From: JAICYJ01 sp963797565
GTDB lineage: Bacteria > Actinomycetota > Thermoleophilia > Gaiellales > JAICJC01
Length of the DNA stretch: 64,000 nt
NCBI GenBank assembly: GCA_963797565.1
Contig: CAWCPM010000005.1
Location: forward strand, 185,349 to 249,348
Direction: 5' to 3'
Shown: one piece after another, positions 56,984 to 64,000 of the stretch
How the letters are laid out: each line of letters opens with the position of its first letter
Numbering within the stretch: position 1 is the first letter of the stretch
Position numbers and translations under genes: made by a program
Notes under the pieces: generated by a model
What the model saw: only the letters and a program-made list of their open reading frames with translations
Databases searched by the model: none
What the model was told of the DNA's origin: nothing

Positions 56984-57928
56984 ATGCCCAACTCCTCCCC
57001 CTCGGTTGCCGTCGGAATCGACCTCGGCGGCACCTCAATCAAGGCCGCGCTGGTGTCCGATCGCCTCGAGATCGTCTCCCGCAGCGCCGTCCCGACCGAC
57101 CTGCGCAGCCAGGGTGTGCTGCTGAGCGCGATCGAGCGGCTGGTGGAATCGGTGAGCAAGGACACCCCTCCGTCGGCCGTCGGCTTCGGCCTGCCGTCGC
57201 AGATCGACCAGCGCCACGGCCGGGTGCTGGACTCGACCAACGTCCCGCTCGAGGACCTCGACTTCAAGGCCGAGATGGCGTCGCGGCTGGGCGTGCCGGT
57301 CGAGATCGACAACGACGCCAACGTGGCCTGCCTGGCCGAGTGGCGGATCGGCGCCGCAAGGGGCGCCCAGAACGTGGTGATGCTGACGCTGGGCACCGGG
57401 GTGGGCGGCGGCCTGGTGCTGGACGGCAGGCTCTACCGCGGCTCGATCGGGTCAGGTGCCGAGCTGGGGCACATGTCCATCGACGAGGACGGGCCGCGCT
57501 GCCAGGGGCACTGCAACAGCCGCGGCTGCCTGGAGGTGCTGGCCTCGGCCACGGGCGTGATGGCGGCAGCCCAGCGGATCGCGTCCGACCATCCCCACGG
57601 CGGCCTGGCGGCCGCGCGCGCGGCCGGTGAGGACCTGGATGCGCGCTTCGTGATCGATCGTGCCCACGCCGGCGACGAGGAGGCGATCGAGGTGTTCGCG
57701 GTCGTCGGCCGCCACCTCGGCGTCGGCATCACGAACCTGGTCAACATCTTCAACCCGGAGGTGGTGGTGATCGGCGGCGGGGTGGCGGCGGCCGGGGAGG
57801 CGCTGCTGGCGCCGGCCCGCGAGGAGTACGAGCGCCGGGTGCTGAAGGCCACCGCCGGTGCCCGGATCGTGGCCGCGGAGCTGGGCAACGATGCGGGCGT
57901 GCTGGGCGCGGCCGCGCTGGTGCTGTGA
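56984..57928 (+). CDS. ROK-family sugar kinase (glucokinase-like)
   Basis: A 314-residue kinase with the ATP motif AVGIDLGGTSIKAALVS, EIDNDANVACLAEWRIGAA (catalytic Asp), VMLTLGTGVGGGLVLDG, and the ROK zinc motif GHMSIDEDGPRCQGHCNSRG followed by CLE. Members phosphorylate glucose, N-acetylmannosamine or allose; glucokinase is commonest in actinobacteria. The ATG at 56984 (MPNSSPSVAVG) is preferred over ATG 56969. It is divergent from the LCP gene. Confidence 0.9.
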   Translation: MPNSSPSVAVGIDLGGTSIKAALVSDRLEIVSRSAVPTDLRSQGVLLSAIERLVESVSKDTPPSAVGFGLPSQIDQRHGRVLDSTNVPLEDLDFKAEMASRLGVPVEIDNDANVACLAEWRIGAARGAQNVVMLTLGTGVGGGLVLDGRLYRGSIGSGAELGHMSIDEDGPRCQGHCNSRGCLEVLASATGVMAAAQRIASDHPHGGLAAARAAGEDLDARFVIDRAHAGDEEAIEVFAVVGRHLGVGITNLVNIFNPEVVVIGGGVAAAGEALLAPAREEYERRVLKATAGARIVAAELGNDAGVLGAAALVL

Positions 57929-57955
57929 CGTCCCGGGGCGGCTAACGTCATCCGC

Positions 57956-58771
57956 ATGGACCTAGCCGGAGCACTGGTCGTCTGCCCCACGCCGATCGGC
58001 AACCTCGGCGACATCACGCTGCGCGCGCTGGAGGAGCTGCGGCGCGCCGACGCGGCCGCCTGTGAGGACACGCGCCACTCGCGCATCCTGCTGCACCGGC
58101 ATGGCATCGACCTGCCCCTGATCGCGCTGCACGAGCACAACGAGCGCGCCCAGACGCCGGCCCTGCTGCGGCGCGTGGCCGAGGGACAGCGCATCTGCCT
58201 GCTGACCGACGCCGGCTTCCCGGCCGTGTCCGATCCGGGCGCCTGGCTCGTGTCCGAAGCGATCGCGGCCGGCGCCGAGCTGGTGGTGCTGCCCGGCCCG
58301 TCGTCTGTGACGACGGCGCTGGTCGCCTCGGGGATGGCGGGTGGCGGCTTCGCGTTTGCCGGCTTCCTGCCCCGCTCGGCGGGCGCCCTTGCCGCGCTGC
58401 TCGACCGGCTCGACCCCGCGGGCCTGCCGATCGTGGCCTTCGAGTCCCCGCGGCGCCTGCCGGCGACGCTTTCGCGCCTGGCGCAACGCGACCCCGGCAG
58501 GCGGATGGCGGTCTGCCGCGAGCTGACCAAGCTGCACGAACAGGTCGAGCGCGGAGACGCCGCATCCCTGGCGGAGCGCTTCGCCGATCCTCCCAAGGGC
58601 GAGGTGACGCTGGTGCTGGCGGCAGCGGAGCCGGCCGCTGCGGCGCTCCCCGACCCCGCCCTGCTGGCCGAGCTGGCCGCGGCCGTGGGCGCGAAGCGCG
58701 CGGCCGCGCTGGCATCGCAGCTGACGGGCCTGCCCCGCAACCGCATCTACGCCAGCCTCACCGGCCCCTGA
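57956..58771 (+). CDS. rsmI: 16S rRNA (cytidine-1402-2'-O)-methyltransferase
   Basis: A 271-residue SAM-dependent tetrapyrrole-methylase-fold enzyme with LVVCPTPIGNLGDITLRALE, ACEDTRHSRILL, HEHNERAQT, CLLTDAGFPAVSDPGAWLV, FAGFLPRSAG, FESPRRLPATL and CRELTKLHEQ, matching RsmI (YraL). TAACGT is 7 bases before the ATG. The stop codon lies inside the left arm of a hairpin terminator. Confidence 0.96.
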   Translation: MDLAGALVVCPTPIGNLGDITLRALEELRRADAAACEDTRHSRILLHRHGIDLPLIALHEHNERAQTPALLRRVAEGQRICLLTDAGFPAVSDPGAWLVSEAIAAGAELVVLPGPSSVTTALVASGMAGGGFAFAGFLPRSAGALAALLDRLDPAGLPIVAFESPRRLPATLSRLAQRDPGRRMAVCRELTKLHEQVERGDAASLAERFADPPKGEVTLVLAAAEPAAAALPDPALLAELAAAVGAKRAAALASQLTGLPRNRIYASLTGP

Positions 58772-58800
58772 CGGGGTCGTCACGTGTTCGCCGTCAGGGG
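58765..58800 (+). terminator. hairpin at the end of rsmI
   Basis: CCCCTGACGG (58765-58774) and CCGTCAGGGG (58791-58800) form a perfect 10-bp stem with a 16-base loop. The left arm contains the rsmI stop codon. There is no T-run, but a weak CCTTTCC follows. It probably ends rsmI transcription. Confidence 0.6.
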
Positions 58801-59117
58801 TCACGCCGCCTTTCCAATTGTGTGACGCCGGGCGCGCTCTTAACGGTGTCAAACCCCGGATCGGGTGGCGTGGGCGGTCCGTCACCGGATCGTGACCAGT
58901 CGTTACCGGACCGCGGGACACGTCCGCATGGCTGCGCGGTGGCGGTACCGGGTCCGTGATGTTCGTGTCGGTCCGGCGGTTTGAAGCGTTACGGGTCCCG
59001 CCGGGACCGTCACGGCCGCGTGAGCTTCGTTGCGGGATTCGGTGTCATGTGCCGGTCACAGCGGTGCAACGACGGTTCCGCCGCCGGACGGCACACCGGT
59101 AGGATGCAGCGCCGGAC
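58801..59117 (+). promoter_or_regulatory. metG upstream region with phased CGTNACC repeats
   Basis: This gap of over 300 bases has no gene. CGTCACCGG (58880), CGTGACCAG (58891) and CGTTACCGG (58901) are three copies of CGTNACCNG at 10-11 base spacing, framed by GCGGTCCG (58874-58881) and its reverse complement CGGACCGC (58907-58914). Further CGTTACGGG (58987), CGTCACGG (59008) and GTCACAGCG (59055) copies follow, plus a GGTCCCG/CGGGACC hairpin at about 58994-59007. Phased direct repeats of this kind suit OmpR-type response regulators such as MtrA. TAGGAT at about 59100-59105 may be the metG -10 box. Confidence 0.5.
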
Positions 59118-60614
59118 ATGGCCTTCTCTGTCACCACACCCATCTACTACGTCAACTCGGATCCGCATCTGGGGCACGCGTACACGACCGTGGCCGGGGA
59201 CGCGCTGGCCCGCCACCACCGACAGCGCGGCGAGGACGTCTTCTTCCTGACCGGCACCGACGAGCACGGCGGCAACGTGGCACGTGCCGCCGAGGCCGCC
59301 GGTATGCCGCCCAAGCAGTTCTGCGATGAGGTGTCCGAGCGGTTCCGCCGGCTGACGACGGCGATGGAGTCATCGAACGACTTCTTCATCCGCACCACCG
59401 ATCCGGAGCACGAGCGCCGCGTGCAGGACTTCGTCCAGCACCTGTATGACGACGGCCACCTCTACGAGGGCACCTACGCCGGCCTCTACTGCAGCTCGTG
59501 CGAGGTCTTCTACGCCGAGGGCGACCTCATCCAGCCCGGCAACCTGTGCCCGATCCACAACCGCCCCGTCGACTGGGTCGAGGAGAAGAACTGGTTCTTC
59601 CCGCTCTCGAAGTGGGCGCCGAAGCTGCTGGAGCTGTACGACGCCAATCCCGACTTCGTGCGCCCGCGCGCCCGCTACAACGAGGCCCGCTCGATGATCG
59701 CCCGCGGGCTCGAGGACGTGTCCTTCACGCGGGCCAGCGTCAGCTGGGGGATCCCGGTGCCGTGGGAGCCGAGCCAGACCATCTACGTGTGGGTGGACGC
59801 GCTGCTCAACTACCGCACCGCACAGGAGTACGGCCTCGGCCGCGACGTGACGTCCGAGTTCTGGCCGACCTCGCTGCACCTGATGGCCAAGGACATCCTG
59901 CGGCTGCACGGCATCATCTGGCCGGCGATGCTGCTGGCGGCCGGGTACGAGCCACCCCGCGGCCTGTTCGTGCACGGCTACTTCACCTTCGGCGGCGAGA
60001 AGATGAGCAAGACGCTCGGCAACGTGATCGACCCGTTCGAGGTGATCGACCTGCTCGGCGCCGATGCGCTGCGCTTCTACCTGATGCGCGAGGTGCAGTG
60101 GGGCCAGGACGGCGACGTCACCTGGGAGGGGCTGCACCGCCGCTACGAGGGCGAGCTCGCCAACGACCTCGGCAACCTGGTGTCGCGGGCCACCGCCATG
60201 ATCGTCCGCTACCGCGACGGGCGCGTGCCGGAGGGTCGAAACGCGCTCACCCCGGTGCACGAGTCGGTGGCCGCGCGGCTGGATGCCGTCGACCTGTCGG
60301 GCGCGCTGGAGGAGATCTGGACGCTGGTGCGGTCGGCCAACCGCTTCGTGGAGGAGCAGCAGCCGTGGGTGCTGGCAAAGTCGGACGAGCCCGAGCAGGT
60401 GCGGGCGCTGGACGATGCGCTCTACACGCTGGCGGACACCGTGCGGTCGCTGGCCGTGATGTTGTATCCGTATATCCCGGCCTCCGCCGAGAAGATCCTG
60501 GCGGCCGTCGGTGACCCTGGTGGCACTGCGTGGGAGCGGGCCGCCCTGGGGACGCTCACGGCCGGCAGCGAGGTGTACCAGCCCGAGCAGCTGTTCCCGC
60601 GCGTCGAGAAGTGA
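59118..60614 (+). CDS. metG: methionyl-tRNA synthetase
   Basis: A 498-residue class I synthetase with the HIGH-type motif DPHLGHAYTTVAGDAL, FFLTGTDEHGGNVA, the zinc-knuckle region YCSSCEVFYAEGDL, IPVPWEPSQTIYVWVDALLN and the KMSKS motif in GGEKMSKTLGNVIDP. It lacks the C-terminal dimerisation (EMAP) domain and is of the short type. The stop overlaps the tatD GTG. metG-tatD-(transporter)-ksgA-ispE is a familiar actinobacterial gene order, here without rpf. Confidence 0.97.
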   Translation: MAFSVTTPIYYVNSDPHLGHAYTTVAGDALARHHRQRGEDVFFLTGTDEHGGNVARAAEAAGMPPKQFCDEVSERFRRLTTAMESSNDFFIRTTDPEHERRVQDFVQHLYDDGHLYEGTYAGLYCSSCEVFYAEGDLIQPGNLCPIHNRPVDWVEEKNWFFPLSKWAPKLLELYDANPDFVRPRARYNEARSMIARGLEDVSFTRASVSWGIPVPWEPSQTIYVWVDALLNYRTAQEYGLGRDVTSEFWPTSLHLMAKDILRLHGIIWPAMLLAAGYEPPRGLFVHGYFTFGGEKMSKTLGNVIDPFEVIDLLGADALRFYLMREVQWGQDGDVTWEGLHRRYEGELANDLGNLVSRATAMIVRYRDGRVPEGRNALTPVHESVAARLDAVDLSGALEEIWTLVRSANRFVEEQQPWVLAKSDEPEQVRALDDALYTLADTVRSLAVMLYPYIPASAEKILAAVGDPGGTAWERAALGTLTAGSEVYQPEQLFPRVEK

Positions 60615-61333
60615 TCGACACCCACGCACACCTCGAACGCTGCGAGCAGGGCCCGGACGCCGCCGTCGCCGAGGCTGCCGCCGCCGGCGTCGAACGCATC
60701 CTCACGATCGGCCGCGAGCAGGCGGTTGAGCTCGCCGCCCGCCATCCCGGCGTGTGGGCGATCGTCGGCTGGCACCCGCATGAGGCGGCCGAGGCCGACG
60801 TCGACGCCGTGCGCCCGCTGCTGACCGCGCCAAGGGTGGTCGCGCTGGGCGAGGTCGGCCTCGACTTCTACCGCAACAACGCCCCGCCCGACGACCAGCG
60901 CCGTGTGTTCGCCGCGCAGATCGAGCTGGCCAACGAGCTGGGCCTGCCGCTCGTGATCCACACCCGCGACGCGGATCACGAGACGTTCCCGATGCTCGAG
61001 CGCGCGCGGGTGCCCGTGGTGCTGCACTGCTTCTCCTCGCCGCAGCGGCTGGACGAGGCCGTGGAGCGCGGCTACCTGCTGTCGTTCGCGGGCAACGTCA
61101 CGTACCCCAAGGCGGTGGAGCTGCAGCAGGCCGCCGCGCGGGTACCGGACGACCTGCTGCTGGCCGAGACCGACAGCCCGTTCCTGGCCCCGGTGCCGCT
61201 CCGCGGCCGTCCCAACTCGCCGGCCAACGTGCTGCACACGCTGGCGTTCCTGGCCGGGCTGCGCGGCGTCGACGCCGCCTCTCTGGGCGAGCTGATCGAG
61301 CGCAACGCGGCGCGCGTGTTCGGGCTGCCGTGA
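60611..61333 (+). CDS. tatD: TatD-family metal-dependent hydrolase (DNase)
   Basis: A 240-residue TIM-barrel metalloenzyme: IDTHAHLERCEQ, WAIVGWHPHEA, VVALGEVGLDFYRNN, LPLVIHTRDADHETF, VVLHCFSS and LLLAETDSPFLAP. The family are 3'-5' exonucleases involved in DNA repair or RNA turnover. The GTG at 60611 overlaps the metG stop (GTGA). Confidence 0.94.
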   Translation: MIDTHAHLERCEQGPDAAVAEAAAAGVERILTIGREQAVELAARHPGVWAIVGWHPHEAAEADVDAVRPLLTAPRVVALGEVGLDFYRNNAPPDDQRRVFAAQIELANELGLPLVIHTRDADHETFPMLERARVPVVLHCFSSPQRLDEAVERGYLLSFAGNVTYPKAVELQQAAARVPDDLLLAETDSPFLAPVPLRGRPNSPANVLHTLAFLAGLRGVDAASLGELIERNAARVFGLP

Positions 61334-62151
61334 GCACCGCCGCGCTGGCCCTGGCGCTCTCGGCGGCGCTGGTGCATGCGCTCTGGAACGTGCTGGTGGG
61401 GGGCGCCCGCGACCCCCAGCCGGCCGCCGCCGTCGCGATGCTGGCCTCGGTGGCGGTGGGCCTGCCCCTGGCCGTCGCCACCTGGGACGTGCAGGCGGGT
61501 GCCGCCCCCTGGGTGGCCGCCTCGGCCGTGCTGGAGCTGGCCTACATCGTGTTGCTGGCGGCGGCCTACCGCCGCGCGGACGTCTCGGTGATCTACCCGA
61601 TCGCGCGCGGGGCCGCCCCGGTGCTGGTGCTGGCGGCTGCGATCGTGACCGGGGTCGCCACCGGGCCGCTGCAGCTGGCCGGCGTGCTGCTGGTGGCCGG
61701 CGGAATCGGCGTTGTGGCCGGCGGCCGCGACCGGGCCGGGGGCCGTGACGTGCTGCTGGCGCTGACGGTGGCCGCGTCGATCGCGGGGTACACGCTGGTC
61801 GACAAGCACGGGCTCCGCTACGCCTCGCCGGTGCCCTACCTGGAGCTGGTGATGGTGTGGCCGGCGCTGGCCTACGCGGGCTGGGTCGCGTCCCGCGACG
61901 GCGCGGTCGCGCTGCGGGCGGCCGCGGGCCGCTCGGCGCTGCTGGCCGGCGTCGGCATGTTCACGGCCTACGCCCTGGTGCTGGCTGCGCTGCAGCGTGC
62001 CCCTGCGGCATCGGTGTCGGCGGTGCGCGAGTCGAGCATCGTGGTGGCGCCGCTGCTGGCCGCGGCCCTGGCGTGGCGGCGGCCCGACCCGCGCACCGTG
62101 CTGGGCGCCGCGGTGGTGGCGGGCGGGGTGGCGATGGTGGCGCTGGCATGA
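61330..62151 (+). CDS. EamA/DMT-family transporter
   Basis: A 273-residue protein of ten predicted membrane helices arranged as two EamA halves (LVHALWNVLVGG near the N terminus; IAGYTLVDKHGLRYASPVPY starts the second half). It has the RRADVSVIYPIARGAAPVL and SVSAVRESSIVVAPLLAA segments typical of drug/metabolite exporters. The GTG overlaps the tatD stop. The substrate is unknown; its presence between tatD and ksgA takes the place rpf often has. Confidence 0.88.
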   Translation: MSTAALALALSAALVHALWNVLVGGARDPQPAAAVAMLASVAVGLPLAVATWDVQAGAAPWVAASAVLELAYIVLLAAAYRRADVSVIYPIARGAAPVLVLAAAIVTGVATGPLQLAGVLLVAGGIGVVAGGRDRAGGRDVLLALTVAASIAGYTLVDKHGLRYASPVPYLELVMVWPALAYAGWVASRDGAVALRAAAGRSALLAGVGMFTAYALVLAALQRAPAASVSAVRESSIVVAPLLAAALAWRRPDPRTVLGAAVVAGGVAMVALA

Positions 62152-62158
62152 TCCGCCC

Positions 62159-62929
62159 GTGAGCAAGCAGGTCTCCATCGCCCGGCTGCGCGAGCTCGGC
62201 ATCACGCCCAACCGCGACCTCGGCCAGAACTTCCTGATCGACGACAACGTGCTGCGCATGATCGGCTCGGTTGCGCCGCTGCGGGACGACGACGTGGTGC
62301 TCGAGGTGGGGCCGGGCCTGGGCGTGCTGACGCGCTGGCTGGCGGAGCGCACCCGGCTGGTGCATGCGATCGAGATCGACCGCCGGCTGCAGCCGGCGCT
62401 GGCGATCACGCTGGACGGGCTGGACAACGTGCGGCTGCAGTTCGCCGACGCCATGCGCATCGACTTCGCGTCGCTGGAGCCGCCGCCGGCGGCGATGGTG
62501 GCCAACCTGCCCTACAGCGTGGCGACGCCGGTGATCATGGACGCCCTGCCCGTGTGTGAGCGGTTCTGCGTGATGGTGCAGCGCGAGATCGCCGACCGGC
62601 TGTTCGCCGCTCCCGCCAGCAAGGCCTACGGCGCCGTGTCCGTGCTCGTGCAGCTGTCCTGCTCGCGGCTGGCGATGCGCCCGGTGTCGCGCAACGTGTT
62701 CACGCCGGTGCCACGCGTCGACTCGGCGCTGGTCGCGTTCGAGCGGCGCTCCGCGATCGCCGCCGGTCCGGAATGGCCGCGGCTATCGCAGGTGGTGCAC
62801 GCCGCGTTCGCCCACCGCCGCAAGCGGCTGGGGAACTCGCTGCGGCTGGCCGGCATGGAGGCGCCCACCGAGCTGGCCGGGCTGCGCGCCGAGCAGCTGG
62901 CGCCGGAGCAGTTCCTGGAGCTGCTGTGA
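62159..62929 (+). CDS. rsmA: 16S rRNA dimethyladenosine transferase
   Basis: Dimethylates two adjacent adenosines near the 3' end of 16S rRNA (KsgA). The 256-residue protein has NRDLGQNFLIDDNVLRMI, the SAM loop VVLEVGPGLGVLTRWLA, the catalytic AMVANLPYSVATPVI and FTPVPRVDSALVAF, with a C-terminal helical domain AAFAHRRKRLGNSLR. GTG start; the stop overlaps the ispE start. Confidence 0.96.
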   Translation: MSKQVSIARLRELGITPNRDLGQNFLIDDNVLRMIGSVAPLRDDDVVLEVGPGLGVLTRWLAERTRLVHAIEIDRRLQPALAITLDGLDNVRLQFADAMRIDFASLEPPPAAMVANLPYSVATPVIMDALPVCERFCVMVQREIADRLFAAPASKAYGAVSVLVQLSCSRLAMRPVSRNVFTPVPRVDSALVAFERRSAIAAGPEWPRLSQVVHAAFAHRRKRLGNSLRLAGMEAPTELAGLRAEQLAPEQFLELL

Positions 62930-63708
62930 TCCTGACCGCCCCTGCCAAGATCAACCTCTGCCTGCGGGTGGGCCCGCTCCGTGACGACGGCTTCCACCGG
63001 CTCGCCACCCTGTTCGTGGCGATCGACCTGCGCGACACGATCGAGCTGCACCCGGCCCCGGCCACCAGCGTCGAGGGGTTTCCGGACACGCTGATCACCC
63101 GCGCCCTGGAGGCGCTTGGCGAGACGCGGCGGGTGCTGCTGGACAAGCGGATCCCGGTGGCGGCCGGCCTGGGCGGCGGCTCGTCTGACGCGGCCGCGGT
63201 GCTGCGCGCGCTGCGCGGGCGCCGGCCGGTGGACGAGCTGTACGCGATCGCACGGTCGCTGGGCTCCGACGTGCCCTTCTTCCTGTCCGGCCTGGAGGTG
63301 GCGCTGGGGACGGGGCGCGGGGACGTGCTGCAGCCGCTACCGGAGTTTCCGCGCAGCTTCGGGGTGCTGCTGGTGCCGTCGCAGGCGCGGCTGTCTGCGG
63401 CCGACGTCTACGCGCGGGCCCAGCCGAACGAGATCTATCCTGCGGTGCGCGGCGACCTGATCCGCGGCGTCCACACGGTGCGCTCGGCGGCGGACGTAGC
63501 CGGGCTGGTGGCGAACGACCTGGAGCCGGCCGCGATCGAGCTGTGTCCGGGCATCTCCGGCGCGCTCGCATCTGTGCGCGCCGCCGGCGCCCTGGCCGCC
63601 GCCGTATCGGGCAGCGGCCCCACCGTGTTCGGCGTCTTCTCCGACCGCGCCTCCGCCGAGGCGGCGCGGGCTCTCGTCCCGGGCTCGATCGCCGCGTCGC
63701 CGGTGTAG
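62926..63708 (+). CDS. ispE: 4-diphosphocytidyl-2-C-methyl-D-erythritol kinase
   Basis: Non-mevalonate isoprenoid pathway kinase of the GHMP family. The 260-residue protein has the substrate loop LTAPAKINLCLRVGPLRDDG, the GHMP phosphate loop IPVAAGLGGGSSDAAAVLRA, LGSDVPFFLSG and the C-terminal AAAVSGSGPTVFGVF. It is shorter than the E. coli enzyme (283). GTG start within the ksgA stop. Confidence 0.96.
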   Translation: MILTAPAKINLCLRVGPLRDDGFHRLATLFVAIDLRDTIELHPAPATSVEGFPDTLITRALEALGETRRVLLDKRIPVAAGLGGGSSDAAAVLRALRGRRPVDELYAIARSLGSDVPFFLSGLEVALGTGRGDVLQPLPEFPRSFGVLLVPSQARLSAADVYARAQPNEIYPAVRGDLIRGVHTVRSAADVAGLVANDLEPAAIELCPGISGALASVRAAGALAAAVSGSGPTVFGVFSDRASAEAARALVPGSIAASPV

Positions 63709-63709
63709 A

Positions 63710-63727
63710 ATTCGGCCATGGCCGAAT
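63710..63727. promoter_or_regulatory. 18-bp perfect palindrome across a start codon
   Basis: ATTCGGCCATGGCCGAAT is its own reverse complement and is centred on the ATG of the last gene (63718). It begins two bases after the ispE stop. It could be an operator, a hairpin hiding the translation start, or a by-product of codon choice (Met-Ala-Glu preceded by a matching spacer). Confidence 0.45.
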
Positions 63728-64000
63728 GGAACCTCTCAACCGACCAGGTCACCCTCGAGCAGAAGCCGGGGCGGCGCAGCCCGGTCCGCTGGGTGCGCGA
63801 CAACAGCATCCGCATCGCCGTGGTGGTTGGATTCGTCGAGGCGGCGTTTGCCTGGCACGTCGGCTTCAGGCTGATGTGGCTGGTGGGCGTGCTGGCGGTG
63901 CTGTCATATCTGTATCTGCGCCGCCGGGTGCCGGTCGCCGTGCGCCGGCCGCTGTGGGTGGTGGCGATGTCACAGGCGGTCGCCGGAATCGTGGTGCCCG
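63718..64000 (+). CDS. membrane protein, cut by the window edge
   Basis: The first 94 codons of a gene reading on past the end. A hydrophilic N terminus (AEWNLSTDQVTLEQKPGRR) precedes hydrophobic segments (IRIAVVVGFVEAAFAWHVGF, LMWLVGVLAVLSYLYL, then a third). It starts nine bases after the ispE stop, so it is probably in the same operon. I do not recognise the family from this part. Confidence 0.7.
   Translation, partial: MAEWNLSTDQVTLEQKPGRRSPVRWVRDNSIRIAVVVGFVEAAFAWHVGFRLMWLVGVLAVLSYLYLRRRVPVAVRRPLWVVAMSQAVAGIVVP

Noticed and set aside
58801..59117. c-di-AMP (ydaO) riboswitch, often found near rpf genes in actinobacteria
   Set aside because: There is no rpf gene here, and I could not lay out the conserved core; the phased direct repeats suggest protein binding instead.

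Overview
The window is 64 kb of very GC-rich (about 70%) bacterial chromosome with densely packed, mostly housekeeping and cell-envelope genes. It has no tRNA or rRNA genes, no CRISPR array and no recognisable insertion sequence. An HspR-type dnaK-grpE-dnaJ-hspR-clpB operon, inositol-3-phosphate synthase next to a CDP-alcohol phosphatidyltransferase (phosphatidylinositol-type lipids), an argCJB-R-GH operon, Ku/LigD end joining and many promoters whose -10 box lies 6-9 bases before the start codon all point to an Actinomycetota. A deep-branching class such as Thermoleophilia is my best guess, but that is inference from gene content only.

Layout. 0-2.4 kb: a uracil-DNA glycosylase-like gene and a membrane HD-GYP protein. 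2.4-6.9 kb: an inositol-lipid operon on the minus strand (PAP2 enzyme, PIP synthase, Ino1, and a PimA-like glycosyltransferase fused to a PHP phosphoesterase). 6.9-10.7 kb: moaA, endonuclease III, an iron permease with an iron-box-like palindrome, and a PadR-controlled membrane gene. 10.8-17.3 kb: the heat-shock operon. 17.3-26 kb: mixed metabolism (FAD oxidase, acetyltransferase, pseudouridine catabolism psuK-psuG, sugar epimerase, malyl-CoA-lyase-like protein and a glyoxylate-type aminotransferase). 26-36 kb: envelope glycan or sulfolipid genes (sulfoquinovose synthase-like, DUF2304-GT2 transferase, two GT-C-like membrane proteins, a Wzx-like flippase, an AlkP-type phosphodiesterase). 36.3-43.2 kb: argC-J-B-R-G-H-lysA with tandem ARG boxes. 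43.3-46.9 kb: Ku and LigD plus a lipoprotein. 46.9-52.3 kb: histidine genes (yerC-hisG-hisCB-hisH-hisF-hisIE, with hisA divergent). 52.3-57 kb: a deacetylase-flippase fusion, a GT4 transferase, an FmdB zinc ribbon and an LCP protein. 57-64 kb: a ROK kinase, rsmI, metG, tatD, a DMT transporter, ksgA, ispE and a cut-off membrane protein.

Genes work in translationally coupled blocks: ATGA, GTGA, TGATG and TAATG junctions are the rule. The arginine and histidine operons each carry their own regulator (ArgR, YerC) and a matching palindromic or repeated operator. hisD, argD and argF are not in the window.

A caution for any reader: about ten otherwise intact genes (iron permease, zinc-ribbon protein, argB, argH, lipoprotein, hisC, hisG, deacetylase, LCP protein and others) are broken by single-base shifts, several in short homopolymers. 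I treat these as probable sequence errors, and give full-span coordinates with the approximate shift position.
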